38,276 nucleotides of DNA, taken from positions 1-38,276 of the forward strand of contig JBFJVB010000016.1 of assembly GCA_041624435.1 (NCBI GenBank), given 5' to 3'. Shown here one piece after another: positions 8,524-16,284 of this stretch (positions are counted from its first letter, which is position 1; each line of letters starts with the position of its first letter). A program made the translations under genes and the position numbers. The stretch is from Oceanococcus sp041624435 (GTDB taxonomy: Bacteria > Pseudomonadota > Gammaproteobacteria > Nevskiales > Oceanococcaceae). The notes beneath the pieces were generated by a model that saw only the letters and a list, made by a program, of their open reading frames with translations, did not search any database and was not told the DNA's origin.

Positions 8524-9810
8524 TTAGCTCAGCGAATGATCCATGCGCTGACGCAGGGTTGCCACCAAATCCTTCCAGTCGACACTCAGTTGCGGCCCTT
8601 CCTGGCGCAGCGGCTTGAGCTGCACGCACTGCTGTTCCAGCTCGGACTCACCCAGAATCACCGCCCACTGGGCGCCGGACTGGTGCGCCCGCTTCAACTG
8701 CGCCTTGAGCTTGCCCGAGCCGCCGCTGGCCTGAACCCGCCAGCCCTGGTCGCGAAGCTGCTCGCCCAGACGGGCGGCTGCGGCACCCACCTCGCCCTGC
8801 GCGCAGAAATAAATCTGCGCCTGTGGCGCGATGCGCACATCCAGCTCCAGGGCCTTGAGCAACAGCACCACCCGCTCGAGCCCCAGGGCAAAACCAATGG
8901 CCGGCACCTCTCCACCACCGAGCTGGGCGACCAGCGCATCATACCGGCCGCCGGCACAAACCGTACCCTGGGCGCCCAATTTATCCGTGGTCCACTCGAA
9001 CACGGTGCGGCTGTAGTAATCCAGGCCGCGCACCAGACGGGGATTGTGCACGTAGGCGATGCCCAGCGCCTTGAGTCCGGCACACAGCTGTTCGAAATGG
9101 GCTTGCGATTCGGCATCCAGATAATCAGCGAACACCGGGGCCGCAGCAATGATTTCCTGGGTCCGCGCCACCTTGCTGTCGAAAATTCGCAGGGGATTGG
9201 TGTGCAAGCGGCGCTGCGAATCCTCGTCCAGCTCCGCGGCATACGGCGTCAGATAGGCCACGACGGCATCCCGGTAACGGCCGCGCGCGGCGCTGCTGCC
9301 CAGCGTGTTCAGTTCCAGTTGCACGGCGCCGCCATCGAGCAGGCCCAGGGCGCCGAGCAAGCGGGCGGACACGGCGATCACTTCCAGATCGATGTCCGCG
9401 CTGGCCATGCCGTAGGCTTCCACCCCGATCTGCTCGAACTGCCGGTAACGCCCGGCCTGGGGGCGCTCGTGACGGAACATCGGACCGGCGTACCAGAAAC
9501 GCTGCTGCTGGTTGTGCAGCAGCCCGTGATCGATACCGGCCCGGACGCAGCCCGCGGTGCCTTCGGGACGCAGACTCATCGAGGATTTTTCGCGATCCAG
9601 GAAGCTGAACATCTCCTTTTCCACGATGTCGGTAGCCTCGCCTACCGAGCGGCGGAACAGCTCGGTCGCCTCCATCAGCGGCAGGCGGATCTCTTCGTAG
9701 CCATACAGATCCATGACCTCCTGGGCGCGCGACAGCACGCCGCGCCACCAGGCGCATTCGCCCGGCAGCACATCATTGAAACCGCGTAAGGCCCGGACCC
9801 GCTGGCTCAT
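8524..9810 (-). CDS. hisS: Histidyl-tRNA synthetase
   Basis: Class II synthetase that charges tRNA-His in the cytoplasm. The 428-residue protein opens with the family signature RALRGFNDVLPGE. Motif 2 is GPMFRHERPQAGRYRQFEQ, the histidine-specific signature is VRGLDYYSRTVFEW, and motif 3 is GFALGLERV. A Rossmann-like anticodon-binding domain fills the C-terminus. The start ATG overlaps the ispG stop as ATGA. Confidence 0.97.
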   Translation of the reverse strand: MSQRVRALRGFNDVLPGECAWWRGVLSRAQEVMDLYGYEEIRLPLMEATELFRRSVGEATDIVEKEMFSFLDREKSSMSLRPEGTAGCVRAGIDHGLLHNQQQRFWYAGPMFRHERPQAGRYRQFEQIGVEAYGMASADIDLEVIAVSARLLGALGLLDGGAVQLELNTLGSSAARGRYRDAVVAYLTPYAAELDEDSQRRLHTNPLRIFDSKVARTQEIIAAAPVFADYLDAESQAHFEQLCAGLKALGIAYVHNPRLVRGLDYYSRTVFEWTTDKLGAQGTVCAGGRYDALVAQLGGGEVPAIGFALGLERVVLLLKALELDVRIAPQAQIYFCAQGEVGAAAARLGEQLRDQGWRVQASGGSGKLKAQLKRAHQSGAQWAVILGESELEQQCVQLKPLRQEGPQLSVDWKDLVATLRQRMDHSLS

Positions 9811-10919
9811 TCCGAGGCATCCTCGGCCGGGTCGGGCGTGCCGCAGGGCATTCCCAGTTTGCGCCGGACCAGTTCATCCAGACCGATGACCAGATCCTCG
9901 TTTTTGAACTTGTGCTGGATCTTGCCATCGACATAGATCGAGTTCGGATGCCCGCCGGCCACGCCGATCGCTGCTTCACGGGCTTCACCAGGGCCGTTGA
10001 CCACACAACCGATCACGGCCACATCCAGCGGTTCGGAAATATTGTCGAAGCGCGCCTCCAGGGCATTGACGGTCTTGATCACATCGAAATTCTGCCGCGA
10101 ACACGATGGGCAGGCGATCAGATTGATACCCCGGTTGCGCAGGTGCAGGGATTTGAGGATGTCCCAGCCCACTTTCACTTCCTGTACCGGATCGGCCGCC
10201 AGCGACACCCGGATCGTGTCACCGATCCCGTCAGCCAGCAGCATGCCCAGGCCAATCGAGGATTTGACCGCGCCGGCGCGTGCCGCCCCCGCCTCGGTGA
10301 TACCCAGATGCAGGGGTTGGGAAATCTGCGCCGCCAGTTTGCGGTAGGCAAACACGGTCATGAACACTTCCGAGGCCTTGAGACTGATCTTGTAATCCTG
10401 GAAATCATGCCGGTCCAGGATGTCGATGTGGCGCATCGCCGATTCCACCAGGGCATCGGCATTCGGTTCGCCGTATTTTTCCTGCAGATCTTTCTCCAGC
10501 GAGCCGGCATTGACCCCCACCCGGATCGGGATGCCATGATGCCGGGCGCAGGCGATGACCTCGTTGACCTTGCGCTCGACACCGATATTTCCCGGATTGA
10601 TGCGCAGACAGTCCGCCCCCATCTCGGCCGCGGCCAGCGCCACCTTGTAGTTGAAGTGGATATCCGCAACCAGCGGTACCGTCACCCGCGCCTTGATCAG
10701 ACCGAAGGCCTTGGCAGCCTCCAGGGTCGGCACGGACACCCGGACGATGTCGGCGCCGGCCTGCATCAGCGCCTGAATCTGGGCCACCGTGGCCTCGACG
10801 TCGCGGGTCTCGGTATTGGTCATGCTCTGCACGGAAATGGGTGCATCACCGCCCACCGCCACGTTTCCGACCATGATCTTGCGGGAGACCCGACGAGAAA
10901 TCTGGTGGGTTGATTTCAT
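9807..10919 (-). CDS. ispG: 4-hydroxy-3-methylbut-2-enyl diphosphate synthase IspG (GcpE)
   Basis: Penultimate enzyme of the MEP isoprenoid pathway, converting methylerythritol cyclodiphosphate to HMBPP with a [4Fe-4S] cluster. The three cluster cysteines are visible as CPSC (270, 273) and GCVVNGPGEA (Cys305), with the fourth ligand Glu312; this numbering equals that of the E. coli enzyme. The N-terminal TIM-barrel part begins QSMTNTETRDVEATV. Length 370 is typical. It overlaps both neighbours by ATGA junctions. As an Fe-S enzyme it depends on the unusual isc genes upstream in the same gene train. Confidence 0.97.
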   Translation of the reverse strand: MKSTHQISRRVSRKIMVGNVAVGGDAPISVQSMTNTETRDVEATVAQIQALMQAGADIVRVSVPTLEAAKAFGLIKARVTVPLVADIHFNYKVALAAAEMGADCLRINPGNIGVERKVNEVIACARHHGIPIRVGVNAGSLEKDLQEKYGEPNADALVESAMRHIDILDRHDFQDYKISLKASEVFMTVFAYRKLAAQISQPLHLGITEAGAARAGAVKSSIGLGMLLADGIGDTIRVSLAADPVQEVKVGWDILKSLHLRNRGINLIACPSCSRQNFDVIKTVNALEARFDNISEPLDVAVIGCVVNGPGEAREAAIGVAGGHPNSIYVDGKIQHKFKNEDLVIGLDELVRRKLGMPCGTPDPAEDASE

Positions 10920-11878
10920 CCTTCGATCCGTCCCTGTTGGTTGATTTTGAAGCGGGCGCGCAAGTTCGGCTGAATGCTCGACTGGAAGCCCACACTGCGA
11001 TCATCCAGCCACAGCTGGACCAGATCGGCGCGCCCCAGGTAAACCTGGTACGGCGGCACGCCCCGCACTTCCTGGACGTGACCCTGATTGAGCAATTTGT
11101 AGATCAGCACGGTACCGCGGCTATCGGAAATCTCGGTCCAGGAGTCTCCACCCCGCAATTCGATGCGCAGCGCCGGTTGCGGGTTCACCGCGGCGGCGGG
11201 TGTGGGTGCTGCGGCGGCGCGACCGCCGGCCTGCGTGACGACGACGGGGCCGGGCGTGGTCGCGGGGGCCGGCGCGGCGTCCTGCAGCGGACGCTCGGCC
11301 CCGGCATCCTGCGCTGCGGCCTGCGCCGGCTCCTCGGTGCGGATCCGGTCCGGGCGCTGCGGCGCTGCTGTCGGCGCTGGCGCGCGAGACTCGATGGGCG
11401 CCGCCACGGTAGCCTGCTCGGGCAGCACCGCCCGGAACCAGCCACGCAGATCAATCTGCGCATAGCCGATCCACCACCACAGCCCCCCGCCCAGCAAGGC
11501 GCCCAGCAGCATCAGCATCAGCGCAATGCGGAACCAGCCCGGCCCTTCCCGGTACTTGATCGACGGACGCTGGGTAATGGCCGGCACCGGCGACGCGGTA
11601 CCGCTGTGCTTTTCGTAAGCTTCGACCAGCCGGTCCCGGTTCAGCCCGAGCACTTCGGCACATTTGCGATAGTAGCCACGCGCGTAAACCGGCTGCCCCA
11701 GGGCCTCGAAATTATCGCTTTCCAGGGCGCTGAGCACCCCCACCGAGAAACGGGTGAGTTCACAGAATTCCTGTGCCGAAAAGCCCCGCTTGTCGCGCGC
11801 GGCACGCACCACCCGCCCGGGCCGGGGCACCTGACTGAGATCTTCGGCTACAAGGTCGTCGTTTTCTGCTTTTGGCAT
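10916..11878 (-). CDS. rodZ: RodZ-like helix-turn-helix cell-shape protein
   Basis: Bitopic membrane protein linking MreB to the cell-wall elongation machinery. The 320-residue product has a cytoplasmic RodZ-type helix-turn-helix domain (about 20-90, with ARDKRGFSAQEFCELTRFSVGVLSALES split over two helices), one membrane helix (about 116-137, Leu/Gly/Trp-rich), a long Ala/Pro-rich periplasmic linker (about 145-235), and a beta-rich C-terminal domain containing GGDSWTEISDSRG. It lies between pilF and ispG as in other gammaproteobacteria. Confidence 0.92.
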   Translation of the reverse strand: MPKAENDDLVAEDLSQVPRPGRVVRAARDKRGFSAQEFCELTRFSVGVLSALESDNFEALGQPVYARGYYRKCAEVLGLNRDRLVEAYEKHSGTASPVPAITQRPSIKYREGPGWFRIALMLMLLGALLGGGLWWWIGYAQIDLRGWFRAVLPEQATVAAPIESRAPAPTAAPQRPDRIRTEEPAQAAAQDAGAERPLQDAAPAPATTPGPVVVTQAGGRAAAAPTPAAAVNPQPALRIELRGGDSWTEISDSRGTVLIYKLLNQGHVQEVRGVPPYQVYLGRADLVQLWLDDRSVGFQSSIQPNLRARFKINQQGRIEG

Positions 11879-11880
11879 GC

Positions 11881-12642
11881 CTACCAGGTCTTACCAGTGC
11901 TCAGGTCAATCCGGCTTTCGATGCCGGGCGACAGGTTTCTAAGGCGCATCGCGTAACGCTGCACCGCGATCTGATCGCCCAGTGCGGCTTCGGTGCGTAA
12001 ACGCAGCAAGGAACTCTCTACGCTCGCTGCATGATGGGTTTCATAGCGCTGGAGAAACGCGCGACTGCGCAGATAGTCTTCCAGTTCCAGGCTCAGCTTG
12101 GCCATGTGCAGCAGTGCCGCGGCATAGCGCGGATTATGCTCCAGCGCGGTCCGGAACGCCGCGTCCGCCCGCGCGGTGAGGCCCTGACTGAGATAACACG
12201 CGCCAGCGTTGCTGTGGGCGACTTCCGGAGTCAGGTAACGCGGTGCCGCCAGCGCCCGGGCAAAATGTTCTTCAGCCCCGTCGACATCGCCCAGTTCGCA
12301 GAGAAACACCGCGTAATTGTTCAAGATCGTGGGATTACGCGGCTCCAGACGCAGAGCGGCGGCGAAATACTTGTGCGCCCGCGCCTCTTCGCCAAAGCGC
12401 GCGTGCACCAGACCCAGCCCCATATGCGTATTGGCAATGCCGTCGTCCTGCTCCAGCGCCTTGTGCAGCTTTTGCATCGCCAGTTCGGTCTGACCCTGAT
12501 GCAGATAATCCAGGCCAAGGCGGGTATTGATGCGGGCAGCTTCCTGCAGGTCGACTTCGAAGCGCGCCGGGCCGGTGTGCACGCAGGCCGCCGCGGACAA
12601 GGCCAGGCCAAGCACGATCAGCCGGAATCCACGTGCCTGCAT
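11881..12642 (-). CDS. pilF: Type IV pilus biogenesis lipoprotein PilF (PilW)
   Basis: TPR lipoprotein that pilots the secretin PilQ to the outer membrane and aids its multimerisation. The 253-residue protein has a hydrophobic signal ending in SAAAC, a somewhat weak lipobox with Ala at the -3 position, then about six TPR units such as INTRLGLDYLHQGQTELAM. I chose ATG 12642, which overlaps the rlmN stop as TGATG. Longer in-frame starts would lie inside rlmN and bury the signal peptide. The length equals known PilF. No other pilus structural gene is in the window, so it sits apart from its functional partners, as is usual. Confidence 0.9.
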   Translation of the reverse strand: MQARGFRLIVLGLALSAAACVHTGPARFEVDLQEAARINTRLGLDYLHQGQTELAMQKLHKALEQDDGIANTHMGLGLVHARFGEEARAHKYFAAALRLEPRNPTILNNYAVFLCELGDVDGAEEHFARALAAPRYLTPEVAHSNAGACYLSQGLTARADAAFRTALEHNPRYAAALLHMAKLSLELEDYLRSRAFLQRYETHHAASVESSLLRLRTEAALGDQIAVQRYAMRLRNLSPGIESRIDLSTGKTW

Positions 12643-13745
12643 CAAGACTGCACCACGACCGGAAAATCGCTCAGCCGCCGGCGCTGGCGATTCTTCACCT
12701 GCCCGACCAGTTGACCACAAGCCGCATCGATATCATCGCCGCGGGTCTTGCGGGTGGTGGTGACGATTCGCCGTCCTCGCAGGATGTCGGCGAAAGCCTG
12801 TATCGCGGCTGGCGTCGAGGTCTTGAAGCTCGAGCCGGGATAGGGATTGAACGGAATCAGATTGACCTTGGCCGGCATGTTCGCAATCAGCTTGGCCAGG
12901 GCCCTGGCCTGTTCGGGCCGGTCATTGACCCCATCGAGCATCACGTACTCGTAGACAATCTGCATGTGCCGATCCTGCCCGGCGGTGTAGCGCCGACAGG
13001 CGTCCATCAGCTCACGCAGCGGATATTTGCGGTTGATCGGCACCAGTTCGTTGCGCAGTTCATCATCGGCCGCATGCAGGGACACCGCCAGCGCGGTATC
13101 CACCGTGCCGCGCAAACGATCCATGAAGGGCACCAGACCCGAGGTGCTCACCGTGACCCGACGCTTGGACAAGCCGTAACCTAGATCGTCGAGCAAGACG
13201 TTGATGGCGGTCACGACCTGATCGAAATTGGCCAGCGGTTCGCCCATGCCCATGAACACGACGTTGGAAATGACCCGCTGTTCACGGGGCACGGCAGCCA
13301 GCGCCTTTTGCGCATACCAGACCTGGCCCAGAATCTCGGCAGCGGTCAGATTACGGGAAAAGCCCTGGGTGGCGGTGGCGCAGAACTGGCAATCCATCGC
13401 ACAACCCACCTGGGAGGAAATGCACAAGGTGCCGCGAGCGGCCTCGGGGATGAACACGGTTTCCACCGCGTTCCCCGAATCCACCCGCAACAACCATTTG
13501 CGGGTGCCGTCGCTGGACACCTGCTCGGTGATCAGCGACGGCGTACGCACTTCGGCGACGTCCTGCAGTTTTTCCCGCAAGGGCTTGGCGATGTCGGTCA
13601 TCGCCGTGAAGTCGCGCTCGCTGCGCTGATACACCCATTGCATCAGCTGACGCGCCCGAAACGGCCGCTCGCCCATGGCTTCAAACCAGCGCTCCAGCGC
13701 CGGACGATCCATGCCTAGCAGATTACTGCGGACGGTTTCGGACAT
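12642..13745 (-). CDS. rlmN: Dual-specificity 23S rRNA/tRNA adenine-C2 methyltransferase RlmN
   Basis: Radical-SAM enzyme that methylates C2 of A2503 in 23S rRNA and A37 in some tRNAs. Of 367 residues, the radical-SAM cluster motif is Cys115-AMD-Cys119-QF-Cys122. The two methyl-transfer cysteines align as Cys108 (GTLCISSQ) and Cys343 (DAACGQL). I chose ATG 13745. An upstream TTG at 13787 would overlap ndk and add residues without family support. It starts 26 bases after the ndk stop. A 14-bp palindrome centred on TTAA covers the ndk stop but has no T tract. Confidence 0.96.
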   Translation of the reverse strand: MSETVRSNLLGMDRPALERWFEAMGERPFRARQLMQWVYQRSERDFTAMTDIAKPLREKLQDVAEVRTPSLITEQVSSDGTRKWLLRVDSGNAVETVFIPEAARGTLCISSQVGCAMDCQFCATATQGFSRNLTAAEILGQVWYAQKALAAVPREQRVISNVVFMGMGEPLANFDQVVTAINVLLDDLGYGLSKRRVTVSTSGLVPFMDRLRGTVDTALAVSLHAADDELRNELVPINRKYPLRELMDACRRYTAGQDRHMQIVYEYVMLDGVNDRPEQARALAKLIANMPAKVNLIPFNPYPGSSFKTSTPAAIQAFADILRGRRIVTTTRKTRGDDIDAACGQLVGQVKNRQRRRLSDFPVVVQS

Positions 13746-13771
13746 TGCGGTCAACTGAGTCAAGGCCGCGC

Positions 13772-14212
13772 TTAAGCGCGCGGACAAACGCCGGCCACGC
13801 CGACGCCTGCATCACCAAAGAAATAGTCGATTTCGTTCTTGGCCGTTTCCGGCGCATCGCTGCCGTGTACCGCATTGGCATCGATCGATTCGGCGAAATC
13901 GGCACGAATGGTGCCTGGAGCCGCTTCCTTGGGATTGGTCGCCCCCATCAGATCACGGTGCTTGGCGATCGCGTTGTCGCCTTCCAGCGCCTGCACCATC
14001 ACCGGACCGGAAATCATGAACTCAACCAGATCATTGAAGAACGGGCGCTCCTTGTGTACCGCATAGAAGCCCTCGGCCTGCGCGCGGCTCAGATGCAGCA
14101 TCTTGGCGGCGACAATCCGCAGACCGGCCTTTTCGAACCGGCTGTAAATCTCACCAATCACGTTCTTGGCAACGGCATCGGGCTTGATGATGGAGAGCGT
14201 ACGCTCTGTCAT
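13772..14212 (-). CDS. ndk: Nucleoside diphosphate kinase
   Basis: Transfers the gamma phosphate between nucleoside triphosphates and diphosphates through a phospho-histidine. The product has 146 residues. The conserved TLSIIKPDAV start is present, and the active-site His116 lies in NAVHGSDAPETA. The C-terminal tail (GDAGVGVAGVCPRA) is slightly longer than usual and divergent. ATG 14212 is preceded by AGGAG nine bases upstream; the in-frame upstream ATG at 14245 has no family support. In many gammaproteobacteria the genes hscB-hscA-fdx-iscX precede ndk; here iscA does, with a terminator-like hairpin between. Confidence 0.96.
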   Translation of the reverse strand: MTERTLSIIKPDAVAKNVIGEIYSRFEKAGLRIVAAKMLHLSRAQAEGFYAVHKERPFFNDLVEFMISGPVMVQALEGDNAIAKHRDLMGATNPKEAAPGTIRADFAESIDANAVHGSDAPETAKNEIDYFFGDAGVGVAGVCPRA

Positions 14213-14227
14213 GGGATGAAACTCCTG

Positions 14228-14263
14228 TAAATAAAGCCCGAGCACCGCAGCGCGGCGTCGGGC
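14228..14263 (-). terminator. Strong hairpin with T-rich tail between iscA and ndk
   Basis: On the minus strand GCCCGA pairs with TCGGGC (14236-14241 with 14258-14263) and an inner CCGC/GCGG pairing extends the stem. The structure is followed directly by TTTATTTA (14228-14235). This is the layout of an intrinsic terminator. It would close the cysE-isc transcript, yet it sits only 16 bases before the ndk start codon and overlaps its leader. It could therefore attenuate ndk expression if transcription starts upstream. Confidence 0.6.
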
Positions 14264-14348
14264 ATAAAAGGGATAATTTAACCGCCGAATTTTACCCGTT
14301 CATGCGGCTGGTGTCACGGCCAGGCCCGGTGGGCAAGGGCTTTCCGGT

Positions 14349-14696
14349 CTAGACCAGCGCCACTGGCGCGCCCGTCGTGAAGCTCTCACCGCAACCGCAA
14401 AGCTCCTGGGCATTGGGATTATCGAATTTGAACAGCTCGTTGACGCCTTCCCGGCGGAAATCCAGCTGCAGCCCGCGCAGCATCGGCAAAGACGCCGCAT
14501 CGACGAAAACCTTGATCCCGTAGGCTCCGATCACCAGGTCATCGGCGTTCTGCTCATCGGCGTAGTCCATGACATAGGCATAGCCGGAACATCCGGACTC
14601 GCGCACGCTCAGGCGCAGACCCAGACCCTTGCCCCGTTTGGCCAGCTGCTCGCGAATCCGGTTCGCGGCGTTTTCGGTAATATTGATTTCACTCAT
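14349..14696 (-). CDS. iscA: A-type Fe-S carrier IscA
   Basis: Small carrier that binds iron or an Fe-S cluster and passes it to apo-enzymes. The 115-residue protein keeps all three ligands, Cys36 (ESGCSGYAYVMDY) and Cys100/Cys102 (CGCGESF). It is closer to IscA than to ErpA, as shown by RGKGLGLRL and the LDF-EG-NE-FKF-NPN pattern. The ATG overlaps the end of the IscU-like gene by eight bases. It is followed not by hscB but, after about 136 bases, by ndk. A short C-terminal extension (TTGAPVALV) is not typical. Confidence 0.93.
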   Translation of the reverse strand: MSEINITENAANRIREQLAKRGKGLGLRLSVRESGCSGYAYVMDYADEQNADDLVIGAYGIKVFVDAASLPMLRGLQLDFRREGVNELFKFDNPNAQELCGCGESFTTGAPVALV

Positions 14697-15111
14697 CTTC
14701 AGATCCAGTTTGGGTTGCGTGCTGTGTTTGTGCGCCGGCCACGGCGGCTTCCTTGGCCAGCGCGGTGCTCAAGGCTTCCACCGCCATCACCGCGCAATAG
14801 CGCTTGAGCGCGGGCAATTCCAGCTGTTCCACCAGCAGCCGACTCTCCAGTTCCTGTACCGACTCGCTGCGACGACCAATCACGTGCGCGCAAAGCCAGG
14901 CGCCCGTGGCGATCAGGTAGGGACAGCCCAGCGCGCGGAATTGCGCATCTTCAATTCGACCATCGCTACTGACCAGGAGTTGCATTTCAATGACAGCGTG
15001 GCCGGCTGGCGTCGTCGCCCGCCCCTGCCGCACCGGCAGATCGGCGGCAAAACCGCCGGCCCGACGCGGGTTGCGAAACAGCCGCCAGACCTTGTCCGGA
15101 TAGCGGTTCAT
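14689..15111 (-). CDS. Degenerate IscU/NifU-N-type Fe-S scaffold
   Basis: IscU-fold protein of 140 residues. The N-terminal NRYPDKVWRLFRNPRRAGGF and the ALGCPYLIATGAW and ALKRYCAVMAVEAL segments align with E. coli IscU, with key residues at the same numbers. Cys63 and Cys106 are kept. Position 37 is Gly instead of the first cluster Cys, position 39 is Ala instead of the conserved Asp, and position 105 is Tyr instead of His. An extra Cys74 follows. Canonical IscU needs the three Cys plus the Asp for normal cluster assembly and release, so this protein may bind a cluster differently, act as a sulfur acceptor, or have another role. The frame is intact and overlaps both neighbours (ATGA with the upstream desulfurase, eight bases with iscA), arguing against decay. 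No HscA-recognition LPPVK-like motif is visible (LPALK instead). Confidence 0.85.
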   Translation of the reverse strand: MNRYPDKVWRLFRNPRRAGGFAADLPVRQGRATTPAGHAVIEMQLLVSSDGRIEDAQFRALGCPYLIATGAWLCAHVIGRRSESVQELESRLLVEQLELPALKRYCAVMAVEALSTALAKEAAVAGAQTQHATQTGSEDE

Positions 15112-16283
15112 GCGGCGTCCTCCCACAGCGGTGACAGCGCCCGCAACCGCCTCACGCTGTGAATTACCTGCTGGGCCGCGCCGTCGATATCCTCGACCGT
15201 GCTCTGCACCCCGAAACTGAAGCGCAGACTGGCATCGGCCAGCGCATCGTCACGTCCCAGGGCGCGCAGGACGTACGACGGTTCGGCATGTTCCGAGGTA
15301 CAGGCGGAACCGCTGCTCACGGCCAGTCCATCCAGATCCGCGCGCAAGGCCTCGCCATCCACCCCGGCGAAACTGACGTTAAGCACATGCGGTGACTGGC
15401 GCTCGTCCGCGCCATTGAGCAGACATTGCGGCAACGCATCCTGCAAGCTCCGCCACAAGCGCTGGCGCAATTGCTGCCAGTGCCCAAGGTTGCGTTCGAG
15501 CTCGGCTACCGCCAGTTCGGCGGCCCGCACCAGGCCGACGATCTGATGCACCGCCAGAGTCCCCGAGCGCAGTCCGCGTTCCTGACCCCCGCCAAACATC
15601 AGCGGCCTGACCTTGACCGGAGGACGCTGGCGCAGGTACAGGGCCCCGATGCCCTTGGGCCCACCGAATTTGTGGGCGGAAAAGCTCATCATCGGGACAT
15701 TCCAGCGCTGGCAGTGCAGGTCCAGCTTGCCCAGCGCCTGCGCCGCGTCGACGTGCAGCAGCACCTGCCGTTCGGCGGCCAGTTCGGCCAGGGCCGGGAT
15801 GTCCTGAATGACACCGGTTTCATTGTTCACCAGCATGCAACTGGCCAGCGCGGTCTGCTCACCCAGCAGACCGGCAAACGACTCGGTTTCGATCAGGCCC
15901 TGCGCGTCGGTGGGCAGCCAGTCCAGCTTCCAGCCTCGCAAAGCCAGTTGCCGACACGGATCGAGCACCGATTTATGCTCGGTTTTCGCCACCGCAATGC
16001 GCTGCCCGTCAGCCCCCGTGCCGGCATAAAATTCCGCCGCACCCAGCAAGGCCAGGTTATTGGCCTCGGTGGCACCGGAAGTCCAGATGATTTCCTGCGG
16101 CTTGGCACCAATCAGGGCTGCGAAGCGCTCACGCGCCTGCTCCACCAGCAAGGCCGAGGCCCGGCCCGGCCCATGATCGGAGGACGGGTTGGCAAAATGG
16201 CCATCGACACCGAGACACCGCGTCATGGCCTCGATCACTTCTTCGCGCAGCGGCGCGCTGGCCGCGTAATCCAGATAGATCAT
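15108..16283 (-). CDS. iscS: Cysteine desulfurase IscS-like, lacking the C-terminal tail
   Basis: PLP enzyme that takes sulfur from cysteine and passes it on as persulfide. The product has 391 residues. PLP Lys205 lies in SFSAHKFGGPKG, His103 in KTEHKSV and the catalytic Cys328 in AVSSGSACTSEHAEPSYVLRALG is broken only by a divergent loop. The sequence is close to E. coli IscS up to LSPLWE, then stops after three residues, so the last 16 or so residues of the E. coli enzyme (the region that contacts IscU) are missing. ATG 16283 follows the previous stop by one base. Expected partner: the altered IscU-like protein next to it, or a different sulfur acceptor. Confidence 0.93.
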   Translation of the reverse strand: MIYLDYAASAPLREEVIEAMTRCLGVDGHFANPSSDHGPGRASALLVEQARERFAALIGAKPQEIIWTSGATEANNLALLGAAEFYAGTGADGQRIAVAKTEHKSVLDPCRQLALRGWKLDWLPTDAQGLIETESFAGLLGEQTALASCMLVNNETGVIQDIPALAELAAERQVLLHVDAAQALGKLDLHCQRWNVPMMSFSAHKFGGPKGIGALYLRQRPPVKVRPLMFGGGQERGLRSGTLAVHQIVGLVRAAELAVAELERNLGHWQQLRQRLWRSLQDALPQCLLNGADERQSPHVLNVSFAGVDGEALRADLDGLAVSSGSACTSEHAEPSYVLRALGRDDALADASLRFSFGVQSTVEDIDGAAQQVIHSVRRLRALSPLWEDAA

Positions 16284-16284
16284 C

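Noticed and set aside
8536..9789. 417-codon open frame opposite hisS
   Set aside because: Mirror of hisS codon structure; no independent signal or ribosome-binding site.
13767..13780. 14-bp palindrome CGCGCTTAAGCGCG over the ndk stop as a terminator
   Set aside because: No T tract and almost no loop; rlmN follows 26 bases later on the same strand.
14689..15111. IscU-like gene as a pseudogene
   Set aside because: Full length, no stop or frameshift, overlapping junctions kept on both sides, and the other conserved segments intact.
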